Assembly (NCBI GenBank): GCA_016779015.1
Contig: JADHOK010000064.1
Location: 1 to 7,447 of the forward strand
From: PS1 clade bacterium
GTDB taxonomy: Bacteria > Pseudomonadota > Alphaproteobacteria > RS24
DNA length: 7,447 nt
Direction: 5' to 3'
Shown: in pieces, positions 1-4,774 of the stretch
How the letters are laid out: each line of letters starts with the position of its first letter
How positions within the stretch are numbered: the stretch's first letter is position 1
Program-made: the position numbers and the translations under genes
Notes under the pieces: model-generated
Database searches by the model: none
Told to the model about the DNA's origin: nothing
The model's input: only the letters and a program-made list of their open reading frames with translations

Positions 1-269
1 GCATGGTCGCCCAGCGTGCCAAAGCGGAAGAATTTCAATATGGCGATCGTGCCGATAAAATTGATGAGTGCATAAAGCAAAGCGATATCGAGGAATTCGG
101 GGCGGCCATCGAAAAAGCCGTAAACCGCGATGAGCAATACGGCGATGGAGCCGACCGTATTGACCGCCAATACGCGGTCGAAAGAGGTTGGGCCTATGGT
201 AGCGCGAGCAATCGCCATGGCGGCGGCGACGCCGAGCGCGAAAAGGGTAGTGGCAAACACGCTGATCAT
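1..269 (-). CDS. mrpF: Mrp/Mnh Na+(K+)/H+ antiporter subunit F, partial (C-terminus cut by window edge)
   Basis: Small integral membrane subunit of the Mrp (Mnh/Pha) multi-subunit cation/proton antiporter in the inner membrane. Reverse translation from the ATG at 269 gives 89 codons with no stop before the edge. Hydrophobic segments lie at about residues 3-20, 37-53 and 59-80, matching the three-helix MrpF fold. The conserved region FDRVLAVNTVGSIAVL (residues 30-45) with the D31-R32 pair and the EFLDIALLYALINFIGT stretch (59-75) are MrpF hallmarks. Family members are about 90 residues, so little is missing. The start ATG overlaps the mrpE stop (ATGA, 266-269) and a GGAGG at 280-284 lies 10 nt upstream, so the two genes are translated from one transcript. 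Family assignment is by recognition; the missing 3' end and any mrpG are outside the window. Confidence 0.87.
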   Translation of the reverse strand, partial: MISVFATTLFALGVAAAMAIARATIGPTSFDRVLAVNTVGSIAVLLIAVYGFFDGRPEFLDIALLYALINFIGTIAILKFFRFGTLGDH

Positions 270-748
270 TGCGACGGCCCCTCCAATCCGCTGACCCGTT
301 CATCCATTTCGGGTTCGAGACACGCGGCCGCGAATTCATCGGTCAGCCCGTGCACCAGAATAATGTTCTTATCCTCATCGACGTCGACCGAAACAGTGCC
401 CGGCGTTAGGGTGATGAAATTGGCATGCGTCACCAGACCGGCAACTGTCTTTTGGCTGGCTTTGACACTGACCATTTGCGGTTGCGCCAGCTTCGGATTG
501 AGGATGACTTTAACGACGCCATAATTGGATTTCAGGATTTCCCAAATCAGCCACAATGTGACTTTCGGCAGGCGCACCAATATCTGCATTGGCAGGCCTT
601 CTTCATCCAACACACCCATACGCGCGGCAATCAGCGACGCGCCGAGCGCGCTCAAAAAGCCGAGCGTCAGCAGCAGGCCCGTATAATGCCCCGATAGCAA
701 CAGCCAGATGGCGTATAAAAGGGCGGTGGATATGGCTATTTGGCGCAT
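266..748 (-). CDS. mrpE: Mrp/Mnh Na+(K+)/H+ antiporter subunit E
   Basis: Subunit E of the Mrp cation/proton antiporter, 160 residues, the usual family length. Residues 4-20 and 22-42 are strongly hydrophobic and a third segment covers about 57-72, followed by a soluble C-terminal domain. Diagnostic stretches are LIWEILKSNYGVVKVILNPK (67-86) and the HANFITLTPGTVSVDVD region (108-124) with TPGT at 115-118, followed by ILVHGLTDE (130-138). The ATG at 748 puts the first helix right at the N-terminus and no ATG, GTG or TTG upstream in frame looks better. Unusually, no Shine-Dalgarno is visible: the 10 nt before the ATG are T-rich and directly abut a GC-rich hairpin (757-787). The upstream neighbour on the same strand is an SDR gene 43 bp away, not mrpD as in standard operons. 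The gene overlaps mrpF by 4 nt. It may be leaderless or read through from the SDR gene. Confidence 0.92.
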   Translation of the reverse strand: MRQIAISTALLYAIWLLLSGHYTGLLLTLGFLSALGASLIAARMGVLDEEGLPMQILVRLPKVTLWLIWEILKSNYGVVKVILNPKLAQPQMVSVKASQKTVAGLVTHANFITLTPGTVSVDVDEDKNIILVHGLTDEFAAACLEPEMDERVSGLEGPSQ

Positions 749-756
749 AAAAGTAA

Positions 757-787
757 GACGGGCGCAGAGCCTGACCCCGCGCCCGAC
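757..787 (-). terminator. Hairpin with T-rich tail between SDR gene and mrpE (terminator or RBS-occluding structure)
   Basis: On the minus strand CGGGCGC (785-779) pairs with GCGCCCG (765-759): a 7 bp GC stem with a 13 nt loop, plus a G-C pair beyond one T-T mismatch. It is followed directly by TCTTACTTTT (758-749) and then the mrpE ATG. It looks like a rho-independent terminator for the SDR gene, though the T tract is interrupted by AC. Because it occupies the place where the mrpE ribosome binding site should be, it could instead modulate mrpE translation. Folding was done by eye only. Confidence 0.45.
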
Positions 788-791
788 CTGA

Positions 792-1700
792 TTACTTACT
801 GGCTTCTTGGATCAGTTCGAACATGCGACCGGTCTGCTCGCCACCTTGGAACAAGGCTTTGGCAGCGTCGTCAATCTTCGAAATGGTTTCCCAGTTTTCT
901 GCAACATCCTCGGCGCTCGGGTTCTCACCCAAATAAACGCCTTTGGTTTCAACAATGGCGGCCGAGGTATAAGCACCCGCACCGGCACAAATAATCTTGC
1001 CGGTAGGCGCGCCTTCGGAACACATAAAGACCACGGCCGGGGTGACGCGTTCCGGCGTCAGCATGTCTTCCATTTCAGGCGGCATCAGATTTTCCGTCAT
1101 CCGCGTCCAAGCCACCGGGGCAAGCGCGTTAATGTGGATATTGTCTTTCTGGCCTTCCAGCTTCAGCGTGTTCATGAAACCGACAACGCCCAGCTTGGCG
1201 GCACCGTAATTCGACTGGCCGAAATTGCCATACAGGCCGGAAGAAGATGAGGTAACCATGATGCGGCCATAGCCTTGCTCTTTCATAATCGGCCACACGG
1301 CTTTGGTCGGCTTCATGGTGCCGAACAGGTGAACATCAACGACGAACGTGAAATCGCCGACTTCCATTTTGGCGAAGCTTTTATCCCGCAGCACACCGGC
1401 ATTATTGACCAGCACGTCAATGCGGCCATAAGCGTCCATGGTTTGCTTAATCATATTTTCGACGCCGGTATCATCGGTAACCGATGAGCCATTGGCGATG
1501 GCTTCGCCACCGGCTTGTTTAATTTCAGCGACCACCGCTTCGGCAGCTTCTGACGAGCCGCCCGAACCGTCCATCGAACCGCCCAAATCATTGACCACGA
1601 CTTTCGCGCCGCGGCGGGCAAATTCCACCGCGTGGCTCTTTCCAAGACCACCACCGGCACCGGTTACGATGACCACCTTATCGGTAAAATCCAAACTCAT
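792..1700 (-). CDS. SDR family dehydrogenase, peroxisomal MFE-2 / 17beta-HSD type 4-like ((3R)-hydroxyacyl-CoA dehydrogenase-like)
   Basis: NAD(P)-dependent short-chain dehydrogenase, 302 residues, cytosolic. It has the Rossmann glycine motif TGAGGGLG (13-20), the acidic residue in VVVNDLGG (34-41; D38), which favours NAD+ over NADP+, the NNAG motif (99-102), and the catalytic set S152, Y165, K169 with the MFE-2 signature SGLYGNFGQSNYGAAKLG (154-171). Also MFE-2-like are VLRDKSFAKM after NNAG, NIHINALAP further on, and a C-terminal extension longer than classical 250-residue SDRs. In the animal enzyme this domain oxidises (3R)-hydroxyacyl-CoA or 17beta-hydroxysteroids; here the likely role is a hydroxyacyl-CoA oxidation step, by inference. 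The separate hydratase domain of MFE-2 is not fused. The ATG at 1700 is preceded by GGAGG (1714-1710) with a 9 nt spacer. The same-strand LLM gene lies 113 bp upstream, and an acyl-CoA ligase lies across the divergent promoter region, consistent with lipid metabolism. Confidence 0.9.
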   Translation of the reverse strand: MSLDFTDKVVIVTGAGGGLGKSHAVEFARRGAKVVVNDLGGSMDGSGGSSEAAEAVVAEIKQAGGEAIANGSSVTDDTGVENMIKQTMDAYGRIDVLVNNAGVLRDKSFAKMEVGDFTFVVDVHLFGTMKPTKAVWPIMKEQGYGRIMVTSSSSGLYGNFGQSNYGAAKLGVVGFMNTLKLEGQKDNIHINALAPVAWTRMTENLMPPEMEDMLTPERVTPAVVFMCSEGAPTGKIICAGAGAYTSAAIVETKGVYLGENPSAEDVAENWETISKIDDAAKALFQGGEQTGRMFELIQEASK

Positions 1701-1709
1701 AATGAATAT

Positions 1710-1714
1710 CCTCC
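1710..1714 (-). promoter_or_regulatory. Ribosome binding site of the SDR gene
   Basis: GGAGG on the minus strand, 9 nt before the ATG at 1700, within TTTGGAGGATATT. It fixes the start at the residue that gives a standard SDR N-terminus (Rossmann motif beginning at residue 13). Confidence 0.8.
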
Positions 1715-1732
1715 AAAGAAAAAATCTGCCCT

Positions 1733-1761
1733 TTTGTGCATGATGGGGCCGATAGGGTCAA
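1733..1761 (-). promoter_or_regulatory. Weak candidate promoter for the SDR gene
   Basis: Minus-strand TTGACC (1761-1756) is a good -35 match. The hexamer 17 nt downstream is CACAAA (1738-1733), a poor -10. The position, about 40 nt before the start codon, is sensible, but the SDR gene could equally be read from the upstream LLM transcript. Confidence 0.25.
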
Positions 1762-1770
1762 GCGCGTTTC

Positions 1771-1791
1771 AGCCCTTTTGCGTGGGCTTTT
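1771..1791 (+). repeat. Small inverted repeat in the LLM-SDR gap
   Basis: AGCCC (1771-1775) pairs with GGGCT (1784-1788) across an 8 nt loop, and TTTT (1788-1791) follows on the plus strand. A U-run is present only in the plus orientation, opposite to both flanking genes, so it would stop antisense rather than sense transcripts. With only five base pairs it may have no role. Confidence 0.25.
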
Positions 1792-1813
1792 GACGGCTTT
1801 TTAACAGGCTTAT

Positions 1814-2875
1814 TTATTGCGCGGCGGCGAGGCCTTCGGCGCTCAGCCCGGCGGCCTCGGCCAGCAGTCTATAGGAGCGCTTGCGCGCCTCAATATCGGG
1901 TATGAGGGTGAGGGCAAATACCTCATCAATTTGATGCTCGGCCACCACATCGCTCAAGCGCGACAGCACATCATCAGTGGCACCGGTAAAGCCGCGGCCT
2001 TCGATTTGCGGCAATATCGCTTCATCCTGAGGTGTTAATTGCCAGTCCTGCGCCTCTTGCATGGTCGGAAAGCGCCCGCCTTTATTTTGCAAAAACTGCG
2101 TCGTCCAAATATTGCGCGGCCGCGCCAAATAGGCGGCTTCCTCCGCCGTCTCGGCAGCCAGCACAGAGGTCGCCAGCATAACTTTCGGCGCGGTGCATTG
2201 GCGCGACGGTTTGAAATGCGCGCGATAGGCTTTCAGCGCGTCGGTGAGATTATCGGGATTGATGAAATGCGCGTAAACATAGGGCAGGCCGAATTGCGCC
2301 GCGTGATAAGCGCCGTCGCCGCCCGAGCCCAGTATATAAAGCGGCACCGGCTCGGCACCCATGGGTTGCGCGTGAATACCTTGATAGGGATGCTCTTCTG
2401 GAAAACCGCCGCTATCGCCTTTCAGGCCATTGGCGTCTTCGAGGAATTGGATAAGCATTTCGACCTGCTGCGGAAATACTTCCGGCGGCCAGGCTTTTGG
2501 CCCGGGTTGCAGCGCGGCGGCGGTTTTAGGGTCGCCGCCCGGCGCTCGACCCAGCCCCAAATCAATGCGCCCGCCCGACAGGCTGGCCAGCATACGAAAC
2601 TGCTCGGCCACTTTCAGCGGCGCATAATGCGGCAGCATGACACCGCCGGAGCCGACCGAGATATTTTTGGTGCGCGAAGCGATATGCCCGATGAGAATTT
2701 CCGGCGCAGCCCCGGCAAAAGCCGAGGTGTTGTGATGCTCAGCCAGCCAAAACCGCTTATAGCCCAGCGTGTCGAGATAGCTGGCCAACGCCACGGTTTC
2801 GCGCACCGCCTGCGCGGCATCCGTATCGGTAACGATGGCCGATTGGTCGAGTGCGTTGAGGGCAAAATCAATCAT
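1814..2875 (-). CDS. LLM-class (bacterial luciferase-like) flavin-dependent oxidoreductase, YhbW-like group
   Basis: A 353-residue single-domain TIM-barrel flavoprotein of the luciferase-like monooxygenase superfamily; members use FMNH2 or F420. N-terminal strand and helix run to RFWLAEHHN (41-49), followed by SVGSGGVMLPHYAPLKVAEQ (73-92), LASLSGGRIDLGLGRAPGGD (96-115) and, near residues 178-207, LYILGSGGDGAYHAAQFGLPY. This pattern matches the MsnO8/YhbW-type subgroup of about 330-350 residues, with unknown substrate in most members. The ATG at 2875 is chosen because the family's N-terminus begins almost at the first strand. There is no Shine-Dalgarno before it; instead a small ORF with a good one ends across this start (2868-2945), suggesting translational coupling. 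The SDR gene follows 113 bp downstream on the same strand. A role beside the acyl-CoA enzymes is inference. Confidence 0.9.
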   Translation of the reverse strand: MIDFALNALDQSAIVTDTDAAQAVRETVALASYLDTLGYKRFWLAEHHNTSAFAGAAPEILIGHIASRTKNISVGSGGVMLPHYAPLKVAEQFRMLASLSGGRIDLGLGRAPGGDPKTAAALQPGPKAWPPEVFPQQVEMLIQFLEDANGLKGDSGGFPEEHPYQGIHAQPMGAEPVPLYILGSGGDGAYHAAQFGLPYVYAHFINPDNLTDALKAYRAHFKPSRQCTAPKVMLATSVLAAETAEEAAYLARPRNIWTTQFLQNKGGRFPTMQEAQDWQLTPQDEAILPQIEGRGFTGATDDVLSRLSDVVAEHQIDEVFALTLIPDIEARKRSYRLLAEAAGLSAEGLAAAQ

Positions 2876-2945
2876 CGTTAAAGTTTAAGCGATGCGCTGC
2901 AGAAAAACCAGATGCGACACACATTATCGCCATATTCATGCCCAT
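2868..2945 (-). CDS. Possible 25-codon leader ORF coupled to the LLM oxidoreductase gene
   Basis: Minus-strand ATG at 2945 opens 25 codons (beginning MGMNMAIM, ending NFNDD) and stops with TGA at 2870-2868. AGAGG (2958-2954) lies 8 nt before the ATG, an ideal distance. The stop falls just inside the LLM gene, whose ATG (2875-2873) is in another frame and has no Shine-Dalgarno of its own; the shared sequence is ATGATTGA. This arrangement is typical of termination-reinitiation coupling. The peptide is short, Met-rich at its start and has no recognised domain; it is not an N-terminal extension of the LLM protein because the frames differ. It could be chance: the frame also happens to stay open upstream to 3137, antisense to the ligase gene. 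Confidence 0.4.
   Translation of the reverse strand: MGMNMAIMCVASGFSAAHRLNFNDD
2878..2888. repeat. AT-rich palindrome TTAAAGTTTAA at the LLM gene start
   Basis: Perfect 5 bp inverted repeat around a central G, ending 2 nt before the LLM start codon and inside the leader ORF. It could be a small operator half or a reason why the start is unstructured and accessible; nothing in the sequence decides between these or chance. Confidence 0.25.
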
Positions 2946-2953
2946 GATTTGTA

Positions 2954-2958
2954 CCTCT
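2954..2958 (-). promoter_or_regulatory. Shine-Dalgarno of the leader ORF
   Basis: AGAGG on the minus strand, 8 nt before the ATG at 2945. It is the only convincing ribosome binding site in front of the LLM gene, whose own ATG at 2875 is preceded by AT-rich sequence with no purine tract. Confidence 0.45.
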
Positions 2959-2985
2959 AGCCGTTTGGACGCCTCAAGTTTACCC

Positions 2986-3013
2986 TTGCAGCGACAAACG
3001 GGTCGGGTAATAT
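2986..3013 (+). promoter_or_regulatory. Sigma-70-type promoter of the acyl-CoA synthetase gene
   Basis: TTGCAG (2986-2991), 16 nt spacer, TAATAT (3008-3013) in the divergent spacer. A transcript would start near 3020, giving a roughly 20 nt leader that contains the GGGAGG ribosome binding site at 3027-3032. Probably serves the ligase and perhaps the surface-protein gene behind it. I found no equally good promoter on the minus strand of this spacer. Confidence 0.5.
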
Positions 3014-3026
3014 CGCAGCGCATTTC

Positions 3027-3032
3027 GGGAGG
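3027..3032 (+). promoter_or_regulatory. Ribosome binding site of the acyl-CoA synthetase gene
   Basis: GGGAGG with an 8 nt spacer to the ATG at 3041. It supports this ATG over later in-frame ATG codons such as the pair encoding M12-M13. Confidence 0.8.
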
Positions 3033-3040
3033 CAATAGCG

Positions 3041-4738
3041 ATGTATCAAGAATTACAACAAGTTCGGGCTCAAATGATGGCCGAGGGCCAGTTTGAAATC
3101 GGCCATGTTGAAGTCCGCGGCGAAAAGCTGAAAACATTCACTAACGCGCCGGAATCCTTGCGAGATTTATGGGCTTTGGCCGCATTGCACGGCGACAAGC
3201 CCTATCTGATTTATGAAGATGAAAGCTGGACTTATGGCGAGGCTAATGCCGAAACCGCCGCCATTGCGAATTGGATGCACGCCAATGGCATCAGCCAAGG
3301 CGACCGCGTGGCGCTGGCCTTCCGCAATTATCCCGAATGGATGCTGTGTTATTGGGCGCTGACATCGATCGGCGTCGCGGTTGTCGGCATGAATGCGTGG
3401 TGGGTGACCGATGAGATGCAATACGGCCTCGAAGACAGCGCGCCGAAAGCGCTGATTGCCGATGATGACCGTCTGGCCCGCATTATGCCGGTACGCGATC
3501 AATTCCCCGATATGAAGCTGATCGGTGCGCGCACCAAGCAGCCGCCGGAAGGCGTTATTGATTATGCCGAGCTGAAAAAACATGGCGGCGAGATGCCCGA
3601 GGTGACGATTGAGGGCGATGAAGATGCCTGTATTTTTTACACCTCCGGCACGACAGGCCGCCCCAAAGGCGCGCAGCTGACGCATCGCGGTTGTGTGCTC
3701 AATGTCATGAATATCGCTTTTATGGGCGCCGCTTCGGCCGCTGCTGAGGCGCTGTCGAATGGCGAGCAGCCGCCCGAACCCGACCCTGATGCTCCGGGTC
3801 CGGTGAGTCTTGTTACGACGCCGCTGTTTCATGTGACCGCCAATAATTGCGTATCGCACCCGGCGACGCTGGTCGGCGGCACGCTGATTTTCATGTATCG
3901 CTGGGATGCCGGCGAAGCGCTGAAGATTATCGACAAGTATAAGGTCACCAATGTCAGCGGTGTGCCGGTGATGGCGCGCGAGATTGTCTCGCATCCCGAT
4001 TTCGATAAATACGACACCTCCTCGCTGGCCATGTTGGGCGGCGGCGGCGCGCAATTGCAGCCCGATTTGGTCGGTAAAATCGACAAAGCCCTGCCCAATG
4101 GCAAAGCCAGCACCGGCTATGGCATGACCGAGACATGCGGCATCATCACCTCGGTGCTGGGTAAATTTTTTGTCGATAAGCCGGAGAGTTGCGGGCCGCT
4201 AGTGCCGACGCTGGATGGCAAAGTCATCGACGCCAATGGTAATGACCTGCCGCAAGGCGAGCGCGGCGAACTATGCGTCAAAGGCGGCAATGTTATTAAG
4301 GGCTATTTGAACCGCGAAGAGGCGACGGCGGAGAGTATTCAGCAGGGCTGGCTGCGCACCGGCGATATTGCCTATATGGATGATGACGGCTTTATTTTCA
4401 TCGTTGACCGCGCCAAGGATATGGTGCTGCGCGGCGGTGAGAATATTTATTGCGCCGAAGTGGAAAGCGCTTTGTTCAAGCACCAAGGGGTTGCCGAGTG
4501 CACCGTCTTCGGGGTCGAGGACGATCGTTTGGGCGAGGAAGTCGGGGCAGCCGTGGTGGTTGCCGAGGGCGCGCAATTAACGGCTGATGAGCTGCGCGCG
4601 CATTGCGCCAAACTATTGGCCAATTTCAAAATTCCGCGTTATATCTGGCTGCGTAATGAGAAATTGCCGCGCAATGCAAGCGGTAAATTTCTCAAAAGAG
4701 AATTGCGCGATACGCTAAATCCGGCGGACGCAAACTGA
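3041..4738 (+). CDS. Class I adenylate-forming acyl-CoA synthetase (fatty-acid/carboxylate-CoA ligase)
   Basis: A 565-residue ANL-superfamily ligase that would activate a carboxylic acid with ATP to an acyl-adenylate and then a CoA thioester. The P-loop-like motif YTSGTTGRPKG is at 200-210, PLFHVTA near 262, the adenylate motif TGYGMTET at 358-365, GWLRTGD ending in D442, the hinge region DRAKDMVLRGGENIY at 456-470, and the C-terminal catalytic lysine K549 in PRNASGK, so all residues for both half-reactions are present. No signal peptide. A low-complexity Ala/Pro/Asp-rich insertion occupies about 230-254 after the P-loop, probably a surface loop. The substrate is not readable; fatty acid, aromatic acid or steroid side chain are all possible. 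It is divergent from the LLM and SDR genes, which together suggest acyl-CoA metabolism. Only 36 bp and no clear terminator separate it from the following surface-protein gene. Confidence 0.93.
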   Translation: MYQELQQVRAQMMAEGQFEIGHVEVRGEKLKTFTNAPESLRDLWALAALHGDKPYLIYEDESWTYGEANAETAAIANWMHANGISQGDRVALAFRNYPEWMLCYWALTSIGVAVVGMNAWWVTDEMQYGLEDSAPKALIADDDRLARIMPVRDQFPDMKLIGARTKQPPEGVIDYAELKKHGGEMPEVTIEGDEDACIFYTSGTTGRPKGAQLTHRGCVLNVMNIAFMGAASAAAEALSNGEQPPEPDPDAPGPVSLVTTPLFHVTANNCVSHPATLVGGTLIFMYRWDAGEALKIIDKYKVTNVSGVPVMAREIVSHPDFDKYDTSSLAMLGGGGAQLQPDLVGKIDKALPNGKASTGYGMTETCGIITSVLGKFFVDKPESCGPLVPTLDGKVIDANGNDLPQGERGELCVKGGNVIKGYLNREEATAESIQQGWLRTGDIAYMDDDGFIFIVDRAKDMVLRGGENIYCAEVESALFKHQGVAECTVFGVEDDRLGEEVGAAVVVAEGAQLTADELRAHCAKLLANFKIPRYIWLRNEKLPRNASGKFLKRELRDTLNPADAN

Positions 4739-4764
4739 TAAAGCTGCCCTGAGTGGCAAGAATT

Positions 4765-4770
4765 GAGGGA
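4765..4770 (+). promoter_or_regulatory. Ribosome binding site of the GTG-started surface protein
   Basis: GAGGGA, 4 nt before the GTG at 4775 (6 nt if GAGG alone is counted). The frame is closed upstream by TAA at 4739-4741, and the only other possible start is a TTG at 4763 that overlaps this site, so GTG is preferred. Confidence 0.65.
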
Positions 4771-4774
4771 TCGC

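Noticed and set aside
3..524. 173-codon plus-strand frame at the left edge
   Set aside because: It overlaps mrpF and mrpE on the other strand, both recognisable membrane proteins with ATGA overlap; its translation has no domain.
2039..2881. 280-codon plus-strand frame opposite the LLM gene
   Set aside because: Arg/Gln/His-rich shadow of the LLM reading frame; no recognisable motif, and the minus-strand protein is clearly a family member.
2923..2928. Minus-strand GATAAT as -10 box for the LLM gene
   Set aside because: The hexamer 17 nt upstream is CAAATC, not a -35, and the transcript would start inside the leader ORF. Not enough to call a promoter.
3167..4054. 295-codon open frame antisense to the acyl-CoA synthetase
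   Set aside because: It lies entirely opposite a ligase gene with all catalytic motifs, is rich in Arg/His/Ile as expected of reversed codons, and shows no domain or hydrophobic pattern of a real protein.
4743..4758. TGCC/GGCA mini-hairpin between ligase and surface protein as terminator
   Set aside because: Only four base pairs and no following T run.
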